DNA of 64,000 bases, taken from assembly GCA_016125455.1 (NCBI GenBank), contig WGLS01000004.1, forward strand, positions 338,111 to 402,110, written 5' to 3'. The position numbers were made by a program, and so were the translations under genes. This stretch comes from Alphaproteobacteria bacterium. GTDB lineage: Bacteria > Pseudomonadota > Alphaproteobacteria > Caulobacterales > Parvularculaceae. The notes under the pieces are model-generated. The model was not told where the DNA came from. It saw only the letters and a program-made list of their open reading frames with translations, and did no database searches. Positions 1-9,345 of the stretch are shown here, piece by piece. The first letter of the stretch is position 1. Every line of letters starts with the position of its first letter.

Positions 1-2
1 AT

Positions 3-1250
3 GGGGAAAACGTCAGGGAAGACCAGTTGCTGGCGTCAGTCATGACCGACAAGGCGACCGTGGAAATTCCGTCGCCGGTAGAGGGGAAGATCATCTGGCG
101 CGGCGCGAACATTGGCGATGTCATCAGCGTTGGCTCGCCGATCATTCGAATAGAGATTGATGGCGAAGGCAATGATTCGGGCGAGCCGGCCGCGACGGCG
201 CCCGCCTCAAAGCCTGACGCGCCAGCCAAACAAGGCGACCGGTTGAACGGCGACGGGCCAAAGGATGACGTCGAGGCGCGGGCTGATCGGGCCGCCCCGG
301 CGCGACAAGCCCCCCCGGCGCGACAGGCCCATGCGGCGCGCGCGCCGATGGTGACCGCGGCGTCGAACCGACGCCCGGGCGAAGCGCCGCTTGCGCCGCC
401 TGCCGTCCGCAAACGCGCCATCGACGCGGGCGTCGACCTACGGCGAGTGCCGGGATCGGGGCCGGCCGGTCGCATCACCCATGACGACCTTGACGCCTAT
501 ATCGACAGCGGCGGCGCGCTCGCGCGTTCGTCCGCCCGCGTCGCCCGTTCAGACGTGACGGAAACTCCAATGGTCGGCCTGCGGCGCAAAATCGCCGAGA
601 AGATGTCGGTCTCGAAGTCGCGCATCCCGCACATTACCTACGTCGAGGAAATTGACGTCACCGCCCTCGAAGACCTCCGGTTGCGAATGAACGCCGACCG
701 GGCGCCCGACCGCCAGAAACTTACGCTGTTGCCTTTCCTGATGCGCGCGATGGCGCGAGCGATCGAGAAGCAACCCCAGGTCAATGCGCTTTTCGACGAC
801 GATGAAGGAGTGATCAGGCAATTCGGCGCAATGAACATGGGCGTCGCCACGCAAACCGAAAGCGGCCTTGTCGTGCCGGTCGTGCGAAACGTCGAAGCGC
901 TGAACGTCTGGGATTGCGCGGCCGAGCTGACGCGACTGGCCGATGCTGCGCGCGCAGGGCGTTGCAAGCGGGAGGAGCTCACCGGCTCAACGATCACGAT
1001 CACGTCGCTCGGCGCGATGGGCGGCGTCGTTACGACTCCGGTCATCAACCACCCTGAAGTTGCGATCGTCGGCGTCAACAAGATGCGCATCCTGCCTCAC
1101 TGGGATGGCGCGCAGTTCGTGCCCCGGAAAATGATGAACCTGTCATCCAGCTTTGACCATCGGGTGATCGATGGCTGGGACGCGGCCGTCTTTATACAGA
1201 AGATAAAGAGCCTTCTCGAAGCGCCCGCGATGATCTTTGTTGAGGAATGA
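3..1250 (+). CDS. 2-oxoacid dehydrogenase E2, dihydrolipoamide acyltransferase (5' partial)
   Basis: The gene enters the window already in frame, so its true start lies upstream. The visible part opens inside the lipoyl domain, with the lipoylated lysine in [12 protein letters not shown]. An Ala/Pro-rich linker with a duplicated ARQA-type segment follows, then a peripheral E3-binding domain ([16 protein letters not shown]...GRITHDDL). The C-terminal acyltransferase domain has the catalytic [11 protein letters not shown] motif. E2 transfers the acyl group from lipoyl to CoA in pyruvate, branched-chain or 2-oxoglutarate dehydrogenase complexes. The MTDKATVE lipoyl sequence is most typical of branched-chain complexes, but the substrate cannot be fixed without E1. 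It is followed directly by the E3 gene, as expected for a bkd-like operon. Confidence 0.93.
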   Translation, partial: GENVREDQLLASVMTDKATVEIPSPVEGKIIWRGANIGDVISVGSPIIRIEIDGEGNDSGEPAATAPASKPDAPAKQGDRLNGDGPKDDVEARADRAAPARQAPPARQAHAARAPMVTAASNRRPGEAPLAPPAVRKRAIDAGVDLRRVPGSGPAGRITHDDLDAYIDSGGALARSSARVARSDVTETPMVGLRRKIAEKMSVSKSRIPHITYVEEIDVTALEDLRLRMNADRAPDRQKLTLLPFLMRAMARAIEKQPQVNALFDDDEGVIRQFGAMNMGVATQTESGLVVPVVRNVEALNVWDCAAELTRLADAARAGRCKREELTGSTITITSLGAMGGVVTTPVINHPEVAIVGVNKMRILPHWDGAQFVPRKMMNLSSSFDHRVIDGWDAAVFIQKIKSLLEAPAMIFVEE

Positions 1251-1252
1251 CG

Positions 1253-2644
1253 ATGGCCGACATCAGTTGCAAGCTTCTCGTGATAGGGGCCGGGCCGGGC
1301 GGGTACGTGTGCGCGATCCGTGCGGGACAGCTCGGCCTTGATACCGTGATCGTCGAGGGCGAAGCGGACGGGGGAACCTGCCTCAATGTCGGATGCATAC
1401 CGTCGAAGGCGCTTATCCATGCGGCCGAAGAGTTCGAAAAGGCGCGGCATTTTGCCAGCGAGAACCAGCTTGGCATTCGCGCCGGCGAGCCTTCGATTGA
1501 TCTTGGCGCAACGGTTCGCTGGAAAGACAGGATTGTTTCAAGGCTGACCGGCGGCGTCGGCGCGCTGCTCAAGAAAGCAAAGGTTCGATCGGTTCGCGGG
1601 TGGGCGACATTTGTTGACGGCAAGACTGTTTCGGTTGCAACGTCCGATGGCGCGGTAAAAATCCGTGCCGAGAATGTGGTGATTGCGACCGGCTCCGCGC
1701 CAGTCGAGCTCCCATTCTTGCCATATGGCGACAAGGTGATGTCATCGACTCATGCGCTCGACCTGCGGGAAGCGCCGGGCCGGCTTGCGGTCATCGGGGC
1801 GGGCTACATTGGTCTGGAAATGGGCATGGCTTTCGCGAAGCTGGGCAGCAAGGTAACCGTGATCGAAGCGGCAGATCGCGTGTTGCCGGGCTATGATGAA
1901 GAGCTGACAAGGCCTGTCGCAAAGCGGCTGAAGTCGCTCGGGGTGGACGTTCTGACGTCTGTCAAGGCGCGCGGCCTCTCAAGCGCAGGCGACGCGCTCG
2001 AAACAGACGGCCCCGACGGGGCAAAGAGCATACCAGCCGACAAGGTGCTCGTTGCTGTTGGTCGGCGGCCATTGACCGAGGGGTGGGGACGCGAGGAACT
2101 CGTGCTCGACATGAACGGGCCCTTTATCCGAATCGACGCCTCCTGCGCCACATCGATGCGAGGCGTCTACGCCATCGGCGACGTAACCGGCGAGCCAATG
2201 CTTGCCCATCGGGCGATGGCGCAAGGGGAAATGGTCGCGGAGATCGTCGCCGGAGAGCGTCGATCCTGGGACAAGCGCGCAATTCCCGCTGTGTGCTTTA
2301 CCGATCCTGAGATCGTCGCTGTCGGCTTGTCTCCGGAAGCCGCGAGCGGCGCCGGTTTTGAAATTCGTACGGAGATATTTCCGTTTGCGGCCAATGGGCG
2401 AGCAATGACGATGGAAGGCGAAGCCGGTTTTGTTCGCGCGGTCGCGCGTGCGGACAATGGCCTCCTCCTGGGGCTTCACGCGGTCGGCAAGGGCGTCTCA
2501 GAGTTATCGGCGGCGTTTGGCATCGCAATTGAAATGGGCGCAACGCTGGACGACGTCGCCGGAACAATCCATGCTCATCCCACATTAGGGGAAGCGCTGC
2601 AGGAAGCCGCGCTCAGAACGCTTGGACACGCGCTACATATCTGA
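1253..2644 (+). CDS. lpdA: dihydrolipoamide dehydrogenase (E3)
   Basis: This FAD flavoprotein reoxidises dihydrolipoamide on E2 using NAD+. It has the N-terminal FAD dinucleotide motif [10 protein letters not shown], the redox-active disulfide in [15 protein letters not shown], a second GxGxxG for NAD ([12 protein letters not shown]), the ATG-type FAD motif YAIGDV, and the C-terminal dimerisation motif with the active-site histidine ([13 protein letters not shown]). Length is about 463 residues, normal for the family. An ATG at 1247 overlaps the E2 stop as ATGA. The ATG at 1253 has GAGGA six bases upstream and is the better start. Together with the preceding E2 it forms the end of a 2-oxoacid dehydrogenase operon. 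Confidence 0.96.
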   Translation: MADISCKLLVIGAGPGGYVCAIRAGQLGLDTVIVEGEADGGTCLNVGCIPSKALIHAAEEFEKARHFASENQLGIRAGEPSIDLGATVRWKDRIVSRLTGGVGALLKKAKVRSVRGWATFVDGKTVSVATSDGAVKIRAENVVIATGSAPVELPFLPYGDKVMSSTHALDLREAPGRLAVIGAGYIGLEMGMAFAKLGSKVTVIEAADRVLPGYDEELTRPVAKRLKSLGVDVLTSVKARGLSSAGDALETDGPDGAKSIPADKVLVAVGRRPLTEGWGREELVLDMNGPFIRIDASCATSMRGVYAIGDVTGEPMLAHRAMAQGEMVAEIVAGERRSWDKRAIPAVCFTDPEIVAVGLSPEAASGAGFEIRTEIFPFAANGRAMTMEGEAGFVRAVARADNGLLLGLHAVGKGVSELSAAFGIAIEMGATLDDVAGTIHAHPTLGEALQEAALRTLGHALHI

Positions 2645-3119
2645 CGTCGCAACAAATACGAACAAGCGCAAGAAATCGCCAAAGGGCGCAGCTTCTGGTC
2701 GCATGGAGATCGGGTGGCGCGAATGGGCGCGTCTGCCGGACCTGTCAGCAAGTCCGATCAAGGCCAAGATCGATACAGGCGCAAAGACGTCGGCCATACA
2801 CGCATTCAAGATCGAAGAGGTGGACCGCGCAGGCGTTCCGTTCGTGAGGTTTTTTCTCCATCCGGTTCAGCGCCGCAAGATTCCGGAAATCTATTGCGAG
2901 GCGCCAATCGCTGACCGTCGTGTCGTACGCAGTTCCAACGGCGCGGAGCAGGAGCGGATCGTCATTCGCACGACGTTGCAACTGGGCGAACGGGCATGGG
3001 CGATCGATTTATCATTGACGAACAGGGATGAGATGGGCTTCCGAATGCTTGTAGGGCGAGACGCGCTTCGAAAGCGCATCATTATTTCGCCTTCGAGATC
3101 GTTCGTTCTCGGACGATAA
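2622..3119 (+). CDS. RimB-like retropepsin-fold protease (ATP-dependent zinc protease family)
   Basis: The protein shows the family core [11 protein letters not shown] followed by [13 protein letters not shown], where the DTG triad is the retropepsin-type catalytic signature. The C-terminal [16 protein letters not shown] segment is also conserved. Members are encoded beside RimK and are thought to trim the poly-glutamate tail that RimK adds to ribosomal protein S6. The next gene here is rimK, 11 bases downstream, which supports that role. The start is uncertain. A TTG at 2622 overlaps lpdA and gives a lysine-rich tail of the kind seen in homologues, while an ATG at 2703 gives MEIGWREW. Neither has a convincing ribosome site. 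Confidence 0.85.
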   Translation: MDTRYISDVATNTNKRKKSPKGAASGRMEIGWREWARLPDLSASPIKAKIDTGAKTSAIHAFKIEEVDRAGVPFVRFFLHPVQRRKIPEIYCEAPIADRRVVRSSNGAEQERIVIRTTLQLGERAWAIDLSLTNRDEMGFRMLVGRDALRKRIIISPSRSFVLGR

Positions 3120-3130
3120 GGGAGATACGG

Positions 3131-4036
3131 ATGCATATCGCGTTGTTGTGCCGGAATCCGAACCTTTACTCGCACCGACGGCTTGTCGAGGCCGCAGAGG
3201 CGCGTGGGCACGAGATCAACGTGGTCGATCACCTTCGATGCTATATCAATATCACGTCGAACCGCCCATCGGTGCATTATCGTGGCGAAAACCTCCCGAA
3301 GTTTGACGCCGTCATTCCTCGCATCGGCGCGTCGGTGACGTTCTATGGGTCGGCCGTCCTTCGTCAGTTCGAGGTGATTGGCTGTTTTCCGGTGAACGAG
3401 TCCGTAGCGATCGCCCGATCGCGCGACAAATTGCGATCGCTTCAGTTGCTTGCGCGTCGTGGCATCGGCCTGCCAGTGACCGTGTTCGCTCACCGCACGA
3501 ACAACGCCGATGACATTATTGATCTGGTTGGCGGCGCGCCGGTCGTCATCAAATTGCTGGAGGGGACGCAGGGCATCGGCGTGGTCCTCGGCGAAACGCG
3601 GAAGGGGGCCGAGTCGATCATTCAGGCCTTCGGCGGGGCCAAGACGAACATCCTGGTCCAGGAGTTCATCAAGGAAGCAGGCGGCGAGGACATCCGTTGC
3701 CTTGTCGTTGGCGATAAAGTCGTGGCCGCGATGAAGCGCAAGGGCAAGGAAGGGGAGTTCCGGTCGAACATCCATCGCGGCGGTTCCGCGGAAATGGTGA
3801 AGATCACGCCGGCGGAACGGTCGACGGCCGTTTCTGCGGCGAAGGCGATGGGACTGAATGTCTGCGGCGTCGATCTGCTTCGTTCAAACCATGGGCCGGT
3901 CGTGATGGAGGTGAATTCGTCGCCAGGTCTTGAGGGCGTCGAGACCGCTACCGGCATCGACGTTGCAGGCAAGATCATTGAGTGGATCGAGAAGAACGCA
4001 GCTCCTAACAAGACGAAGACCAAGGGAAAGGGTTGA
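3131..4036 (+). CDS. rimK: RimK-type ATP-grasp glutamate ligase
   Basis: An ATP-grasp ligase of 301 residues, matching E. coli RimK in length and in its whole plan. It has an N-terminal pre-ATP-grasp domain ([21 protein letters not shown]), the substrate-binding stretch [21 protein letters not shown]-binding [16 protein letters not shown] and [19 protein letters not shown], and the metal-binding end [14 protein letters not shown]. RimK adds glutamate residues to the C-terminus of ribosomal protein S6. A good GGGAGA ribosome site lies just before the ATG. The C-terminus ends in a short lysine-rich tail. It shares an operon with the RimB-like protease upstream and converges on the marR gene. 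Confidence 0.95.
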   Translation: MHIALLCRNPNLYSHRRLVEAAEARGHEINVVDHLRCYINITSNRPSVHYRGENLPKFDAVIPRIGASVTFYGSAVLRQFEVIGCFPVNESVAIARSRDKLRSLQLLARRGIGLPVTVFAHRTNNADDIIDLVGGAPVVIKLLEGTQGIGVVLGETRKGAESIIQAFGGAKTNILVQEFIKEAGGEDIRCLVVGDKVVAAMKRKGKEGEFRSNIHRGGSAEMVKITPAERSTAVSAAKAMGLNVCGVDLLRSNHGPVVMEVNSSPGLEGVETATGIDVAGKIIEWIEKNAAPNKTKTKGKG

Positions 4037-4050
4037 AGGCCTGCCGCGCA

Positions 4051-4536
4051 TTAGAGGCCGCCGCCGTCCCGTTTGCGTTCGAAATGACCCCTAAGCACCG
4101 TCAGCGCTGCGAGACAGGATTTCCAATCGACATCCCCCGCTTCTTCTTCGAATACGGCATAAAAAGGTTCGAGCTTTGCGACCGTCTGGTTGCGGAGCTT
4201 TCTTCCGCTCGACGTCGCCCGCACGCGCTTGATTCGCCGATCCGACGCGTCCGGGAGAAATTCCGCGTAGCCTTTTTCGACGAGGCGGCCGACGGTTGAA
4301 GACATTGTCGGCTGGGTGACCTGAAATGCCGCCGCCAATTCGCCGACGGTTTCCTCAGTGTCGAGCCGCATGAGGCGGTTGAGAACGCCGAACTGGGCGT
4401 CGGTCAGGCCATCGGGCAGGAACTTCTGAAACGCCACGCCCGCCATATGGGCGATCATGTCGATTTCGGTCAGGACCTTCAGATAGATATTGTCCGACGG
4501 AAGGCCGGCCTCTGACTGGAATTTTTCCTTTGCCAT
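4051..4536 (-). CDS. MarR-family transcriptional regulator
   Basis: A 161-residue winged-helix regulator. The recognition region reads TVGELAAAFQVTQPTMSSTVGRLVEKGY, followed by the wing (LPDASDRRIKRVRATSSGRKL). MarR proteins are dimers that repress drug, phenolic or redox-responsive genes and let go when a small ligand binds. The ATG overlaps the stop of the upstream nitroreductase as ATGA, so the two are translationally coupled. The perfect palindrome upstream of the nitroreductase (5757-5770) is the natural candidate for its operator. I chose the MAKEKF start because of this overlap; a longer upstream reading frame exists but lies within the nitroreductase. Confidence 0.9.
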   Translation of the reverse strand: MAKEKFQSEAGLPSDNIYLKVLTEIDMIAHMAGVAFQKFLPDGLTDAQFGVLNRLMRLDTEETVGELAAAFQVTQPTMSSTVGRLVEKGYAEFLPDASDRRIKRVRATSSGRKLRNQTVAKLEPFYAVFEEEAGDVDWKSCLAALTVLRGHFERKRDGGGL

Positions 4537-5732
4537 CAAGCCTCTGTCATCCGCGTCTGGAGCGGCCAGCGGGGCGCCGCCGGCGGCGGCGCATCGACAT
4601 AGCCAAACCTGTAAAGCCCCTGAACGCACGCGCCAGGTCCGCGCCCGACAAACTCATGTATGTCCGCATACGGCTCACTCATCTCAGGAAACTCCTGCAG
4701 CGCCTGGCTGAGCGGGTGCATGGAAATACCGGCGGCGGTGGCGGCGAGATGCAGACGCACCCACCCCGCGCCGGCATTCAATTGGTCCTTGCGCGTATTC
4801 GACTCTGTCGAAATCCAGCCGAAAGCGACGGCCGACTGAATTGCCCGCTCGTAAAAGGCGACCATCTCCTGATGGGCCCGGGAACCGATCTTCGCCATTT
4901 CCTCGCGCGTCAGGAAGCCGACAAGCCGAAAGGCTTCGATGTCCCTTCCATAGAGTGCGATGCCATCCGGCGTCGCCTCAACCTCCCTCCGCCCGATCCT
5001 CGTCAGGTTAACGCTTTCCATGTGCTGTTTGTGCGCGAATGATTCGATCCGCCAGCCGCGCAGGCAGATATCTTTCACCGTCGCCACGTTCGCAGGGTCG
5101 TTTGCCCATTCGAAGTCGCCGTCGCCGGGGCGCAGCGCGCTGTCGAGACGATTTAGAACATCGGCGTCAACGGGCCGGTCGAGGAAGGGGGCGCGGTTGG
5201 TCCGGCGATTCAGAACGAGACCAAACAAGGGGTCTCTTTCGACGTCCGGCGCCTTTGCAAACCGAACGTGCGCTATCGGCCGATCATCGAGGAGCGGCTG
5301 GGGCTCGCCGTCCGGAAACGGAACGATTTCCGCGATGAAGCCTTTCTCCGCCGCCGCCTGTCGCAGAAGCTCAAGGAAGCACCCAAACCCGACAACGATT
5401 TGCCGATTGAGCGGATCGGTCGCCGGCAACAGCCTGTCGGGATCAGCACGAATGACGATGTCGCTTTCGCCTCTTAGCTCGATCCGCCAGGGCTGGCGAT
5501 TGTGCGGGTTCGGCGCGAGGATGGCATAGGCGAGGGCGTCGAGGCGTGGATCTCCAAGACTTTCGCCGGCCTGGTCCCATGGCGCGCGCGCCGCGTCGAC
5601 GCCGGGTCGGAAAATGTCGCAGCCGGCGCCGAAAGAAATCAGGGCGGCGGCGCCGCCAGTCTTGAGGATGGCGCGCCGGGAGCAGGCCCGCGGTTGAGCT
5701 GGCGCAACGCCGTTCTGCTGTGTCGATGGCAT
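4536..5732 (-). CDS. Tat-exported nitroreductase-family protein
   Basis: The N-terminus carries a twin-arginine signal (SRRAILKTGGAAALISFGAGC) whose end also resembles a lipobox, so the product may be an exported lipoprotein. The body has nitroreductase-fold signatures of the larger Acg-like type: APNPHNRQPWRIEL near residue 75, NRRTNRAPF near 175 and a late LHLAATAAGISMHPLSQALQEFPEM segment. Such proteins bind flavin, but an Acg-like role in sequestering flavin rather than reducing substrates is possible. The ATG at 5732 has AAGGAG about eight bases upstream and is preferred to the ATG at 5753. It is translationally coupled to marR and lies directly behind a palindromic operator. Confidence 0.82.
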   Translation of the reverse strand: MPSTQQNGVAPAQPRACSRRAILKTGGAAALISFGAGCDIFRPGVDAARAPWDQAGESLGDPRLDALAYAILAPNPHNRQPWRIELRGESDIVIRADPDRLLPATDPLNRQIVVGFGCFLELLRQAAAEKGFIAEIVPFPDGEPQPLLDDRPIAHVRFAKAPDVERDPLFGLVLNRRTNRAPFLDRPVDADVLNRLDSALRPGDGDFEWANDPANVATVKDICLRGWRIESFAHKQHMESVNLTRIGRREVEATPDGIALYGRDIEAFRLVGFLTREEMAKIGSRAHQEMVAFYERAIQSAVAFGWISTESNTRKDQLNAGAGWVRLHLAATAAGISMHPLSQALQEFPEMSEPYADIHEFVGRGPGACVQGLYRFGYVDAPPPAAPRWPLQTRMTEA

Positions 5733-5756
5733 GGCGAATTCTCCTTCCGCCATATA

Positions 5757-5770
5757 GATAGATATCTATC
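5757..5770. promoter_or_regulatory. 14-bp perfect palindrome, probable MarR operator
   Basis: GATAGATATCTATC is identical on both strands and sits in a short AT-rich patch 25 bases before the nitroreductase ATG, in otherwise GC-rich DNA. MarR dimers bind AT-rich palindromes of about this size near their own promoters. The target assignment is inference from position. Confidence 0.6.
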
Positions 5771-5787
5771 AAATAGATGTCAATGCA

Positions 5788-7404
5788 TTATCTGACGCCG
5801 CCGTATGGAACGCCGGCGAGCTGCGCAATGTCGATCTTGAAAGTCGTCAGATCTTCGAGCTTGAAGTCTGCGAGCCGCCCGTGTCCGCACGCTCGCGCCA
5901 TGACCTGCATGAGTTCCGTGGAAGCTTCGAGAAAGTTCGCGAGACGCCGTGCTGACACGTCGATCTTCAGCCGAGACCGAAGATGATCCTTTTGCGTCGC
6001 GACGCCGACGGGACAATTGTTCGTGTGGCAGGCGCGCATGGCAATGCAGCCGATCGCCTGCATTGCCGAATTGCCCAGACCAATGGCATCTGCGCCCAGC
6101 GCCATCGCCTTGATGAAATCCTCCGGCAGTCGAAGGCCGCCGGTCGCAACGAGCGTAACGTCGCCGGCCCCGGATGCATCAAGGTGCCGTCGCGCGCGTG
6201 CAAGCGCCGGGATCGTCGGCACGCTGATGTTATCGCGAAAAATCAGGGGCGCCGCGCCTGTGCCGCCGCCGCGACCATCGATGACGATATAGTCCACGCC
6301 GACTTCAAGCGCAGCGTCGATGTCCCACTCGATGTTCTGCGCGGAAAGCTTGAAACCAACCGGGATGCCGCCTGTCCGTTCCCGGACCTCTTCGGCGAAT
6401 TCCCGGAACTGGCGCGGCTCGGTCCAGTCGGGAAAGCGCGCGGGGGATATTGCGTCTTCGCCCGCCTTCAGGCCGCGAACGTCCGCAATTTCCTGGGAGA
6501 CCTTCGCGCCAAGCAGGTGACCGCCTGTGCCGGTCTTCGCGCCCTGGCCGCCCTTGAAGTGGAAGGCGGCGGACTGTTCGATCTTCTCCCAGGAAAAGCC
6601 GAACCGGGCCGAAGCCAGTTCGTAGAAGTATCGGGAATTCGCCTGTCGTTCGGCGTCGAGCGAGCCGCCTTCGCCGGAAGCGATGCCGGTGCCGGCAAGC
6701 TCCGCGCCGCGGGCGAGCGCGATTTTCGCCTCCCTCGACAAGGCCCCGAAACTCATGTCGGAAACATAGATCGGGATCGCGAGCCTTAGAGGCTTCTTCG
6801 CGCGCGGTCCGATAACCGTTTCGGTCAAGACGGGTTCGTCGTCGAGGCGCGGGGGGCGGTGCAGTTGCGCCGTGACGATCTGGATGTCTTCCCATTTCGG
6901 CAACTGATCCCGCGGCACGCCCATTGCGTCGACTTGGCCGTGGTGGCCGGACCGCTTCAGTCCGTGCGCGGCATACTCCTGGATGCGCCTGTTGTAGGGT
7001 TCGGCTGGTTCCGGATGGGTGTCCTGATAGGCGCCAAGGTAGGCGTCCCGATCAAACGGTTGCGGATTTTCCGCCGCCCACAATTCGATTTCCGCGACGT
7101 CGACCATGACGTCGCCGCCCTTGCGCCAGGCGGTGAACTTGTGAAGCCGTTCGGCATTGTCATATTCGCTGACGCCGGTGTCGAAACGGAAATCCCAGTT
7201 GTGCACGCCGCAGATGAGATTCGGTCCGTCAATGCGACCGTCCGCGAGCAATGCGCCGCGGTGCAGGCAGCGGCCATAGAGCACCGAAACCTCCTCGTCG
7301 TACCGGACGACGACGAGATCGACTCCCGCGACAAGCGCGTGCGCCGGCTCCCGATCCTTCAGGTCCCGCCATTTCGCAATCGTCGCAGGCTTTTGTTTTG
7401 ACAT
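5788..7404 (-). CDS. Rieske [2Fe-2S] domain fused to glutamate-synthase-type FMN oxidoreductase
   Basis: The 538-residue protein has two parts. Residues 1-110 form a Rieske ferredoxin domain with C46-x-H48 and C65-x2-H68 (GRCLHRG and ICGVHNW). Residues 170-538 match the central and FMN domain of glutamate synthase large subunit: SDMSFGALSREAKIALA, GEGGSLDAERQ, KGGQGAKTGTGGHLLG, VDYIVIDGRGGGTGAAP and the 3Fe-4S ligands C453, C459 and C464 in CIAMRACHTNNCP. There is no glutaminase domain, so ammonia-generating activity is not expected here. The Rieske centre could feed electrons to FMN. It precedes the nitroreductase/marR pair on the same strand, but the operator between them suggests separate control. 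Substrate unknown. Confidence 0.88.
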   Translation of the reverse strand: MSKQKPATIAKWRDLKDREPAHALVAGVDLVVVRYDEEVSVLYGRCLHRGALLADGRIDGPNLICGVHNWDFRFDTGVSEYDNAERLHKFTAWRKGGDVMVDVAEIELWAAENPQPFDRDAYLGAYQDTHPEPAEPYNRRIQEYAAHGLKRSGHHGQVDAMGVPRDQLPKWEDIQIVTAQLHRPPRLDDEPVLTETVIGPRAKKPLRLAIPIYVSDMSFGALSREAKIALARGAELAGTGIASGEGGSLDAERQANSRYFYELASARFGFSWEKIEQSAAFHFKGGQGAKTGTGGHLLGAKVSQEIADVRGLKAGEDAISPARFPDWTEPRQFREFAEEVRERTGGIPVGFKLSAQNIEWDIDAALEVGVDYIVIDGRGGGTGAAPLIFRDNISVPTIPALARARRHLDASGAGDVTLVATGGLRLPEDFIKAMALGADAIGLGNSAMQAIGCIAMRACHTNNCPVGVATQKDHLRSRLKIDVSARRLANFLEASTELMQVMARACGHGRLADFKLEDLTTFKIDIAQLAGVPYGGVR

Positions 7405-7518
7405 TGGTCAGGTCCCATATCGAAACGAAGCGTCAAGGTGCCGACACGGCCCTGCTTTGGCAACGCGGCCATGGGCAATTGTGATTGATGAGTAGCGGCA
7501 GGGACGAACGAGCTTCGG

Positions 7519-8463
7519 TCAGTCAAACAGGCTCGACACAGACTCTTCATTCGATATGCGCCGAATGGCTTCCGCAAGAAGCTTGGCGATCGAGACATAC
7601 TCAATCTTCGGACAAACGGCGACTTCGGGCGGGGCAAGGATTGAATCCGTTACCACGAGGCGCGTGAGCGACTCCTCGTTCATAATGCGCCGCTCGGCAT
7701 GGTCCGAGAGAACGCCGTGCGTGACGTATGCGGAAACGCTCTTCGCGCCCTGTTCCTTTATCGCGCGCGCCGCGTTGCAGAGCGTGCCGCCGCTGTCGAC
7801 GATGTCATCGAATATCAGGCAGTGGCGATCCTTCACCTCGCCGATGATGTTCATCACCTCTGAAACGCCGGCCTGCTCGCGGCGCTTGTCGACAATCGCC
7901 AGCGGGCGATCGTCGAGACGCTTTGACAGCGCCCGTGCGCGCACGACGCCGCCCACGTCCGGCGAGACGACCGTCAACTCGTTGAGGTCGCCATTGTGAA
8001 TTTCACGGATGCGCCGCTCAAATTCCTTTACGGCGTAGAGATTGTCGGTGGGGATGTCGAAAAAGCCCTGGATCTGGCCTGCGTGAAGGTCAACGGTCAG
8101 CACCCGGTCCGCGCCGGCTGTCGTGATGAGGTTCGCCACGAGCTTTGCCGAGATCGGCGTCCTTGGACCGGCTTTGCGGTCCTGACGGGCGTATCCGAAA
8201 TACGGAATGACCGCGGTGACGCGGCTTGCCGACGCCCTGGTGAGCGCGTCGATCACGATCAACAGTTCCATCAGGTGATCGTTGGCCGGATTGGAGGTCG
8301 ACTGGATCACGAAAACGTCTTCGCCGCGGACGTTTTCCCGTATCTCGACGAATACTTCGCCGTCCTTGAACCGTTTGATGTCGGCGCGAGCGAGAGACGT
8401 TGAAAGGCGGCGCGAGATTTCCTCGCTCAATGGTTCATTCGCGTTGCCTGCAATGAGCTTCAT
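7519..8463 (-). CDS. prs: ribose-phosphate pyrophosphokinase
   Basis: Makes PRPP from ribose 5-phosphate and ATP, feeding purine, pyrimidine, histidine, tryptophan and NAD synthesis. Diagnostic stretches are [41 protein letters not shown] (ATP binding), [25 protein letters not shown] and the PRPP loop [18 protein letters not shown]. Starting at MKLIAGNAN it is 314 residues, the usual length. It is last in a same-strand run lgt-midA-pgeF-prs. The 108-base gap upstream may hold its own promoter. Confidence 0.97.
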   Translation of the reverse strand: MKLIAGNANEPLSEEISRRLSTSLARADIKRFKDGEVFVEIRENVRGEDVFVIQSTSNPANDHLMELLIVIDALTRASASRVTAVIPYFGYARQDRKAGPRTPISAKLVANLITTAGADRVLTVDLHAGQIQGFFDIPTDNLYAVKEFERRIREIHNGDLNELTVVSPDVGGVVRARALSKRLDDRPLAIVDKRREQAGVSEVMNIIGEVKDRHCLIFDDIVDSGGTLCNAARAIKEQGAKSVSAYVTHGVLSDHAERRIMNEESLTRLVVTDSILAPPEVAVCPKIEYVSIAKLLAEAIRRISNEESVSSLFD

Positions 8464-8571
8464 CGTCAGCCGCCCCATCCTGCGCTTCGGCTTTGTGACG
8501 GTTCAACGACGCTTTCGCAAGTCGCGATGCGGGCGAATCCGAAAGCGGAAGGGCTAACCTTGGAACCTGTG

Positions 8572-9345
8572 TCAGGGCAGGGCGATCGCCGAAAGATTTC
8601 GGCCATAGTCAGGCAATCCCCGCCGCTGGCCGTCGCGATGGCTGAAGTACCGATGCGGTTCGGCAAGGGTGCAGCCGCCAACGATATCCATTGCTTGGAC
8701 CCCGGTTGTCGCAAGCCGCCATAGGCCAAACCCGACGAGGTCAAGCTGGCGTTTGTCGGGCCGGTCTGAGATCGAGAAAAAAGAATCCGCTTCCGGATGC
8801 TTTGAAACGAACATGTCGACCAGATCCTCGCCGACTTCGAAAAAGGGCGGCCGCAAGCACGGCCCGATGGCGCCGACAATCCGCGACGGGTCGGCGCCAA
8901 GGCGCGCCATCGCGGCGATTGTGCTCTCCAGGATGCCCCCGAGCGCCCCGCGCCAGCCGGCATGTGCGGCCCCGATGACGCCTGCCGCGCTGTCGACGAA
9001 GAGCGCTGGCATGCAATCGGCCGCTAGGGCGCCAATTGCCAGGCCGTGCGTCGTCGTCGCCATGCCGTCCGCCTCCGGCGGGCCGTCGTCCCCCCATGGA
9101 CCGTCGACGATGGCGACCCGTGAAGTATGGCGCTGGTAGACGGTCAGTAGACAGTCTGGAGATACCCCAAGCGAAGCTGCGCATCGCCGTCGGTTTTCCG
9201 ACACGCTCGCCGGATCATCGGCTGACCCCGGACCCGCATTCAGCGTTTCGTAGGGCGGCCTGGAAACGCCGCCGGCTCGACCGAAGAAGCCGTGCCGCAC
9301 GCCCGCCGCCGCAAGGCGCGGCGAGATCTCGGCGATTGCCGTCAT
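8572..9345 (-). CDS. pgeF: laccase-domain purine nucleoside phosphorylase family (YfiH/PgeF)
   Basis: The protein has the YfiH (DUF152) signatures: RHGFFGRAGGVS near the N-terminus, YQRHTSRVAIVD, GALAADCMPALFVD, AAHAGWRGALGG and AIGPCL. The conserved His and Cys residues in the QRHTS, ADCMP and AHAGW motifs bind zinc. Bacterial members have been reported both as purine nucleoside phosphorylases/adenosine deaminases and as a peptidoglycan editing factor. Which role applies here cannot be read from sequence. The ATG overlaps the stop of the MidA-like gene (ATGA). Confidence 0.9.
   Translation of the reverse strand: MTAIAEISPRLAAAGVRHGFFGRAGGVSRPPYETLNAGPGSADDPASVSENRRRCAASLGVSPDCLLTVYQRHTSRVAIVDGPWGDDGPPEADGMATTTHGLAIGALAADCMPALFVDSAAGVIGAAHAGWRGALGGILESTIAAMARLGADPSRIVGAIGPCLRPPFFEVGEDLVDMFVSKHPEADSFFSISDRPDKRQLDLVGFGLWRLATTGVQAMDIVGGCTLAEPHRYFSHRDGQRRGLPDYGRNLSAIALP

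Noticed and set aside
2891..3775. 294-codon frame on the minus strand
   Set aside because: Antisense to the RimB-like and rimK genes, which are well supported.
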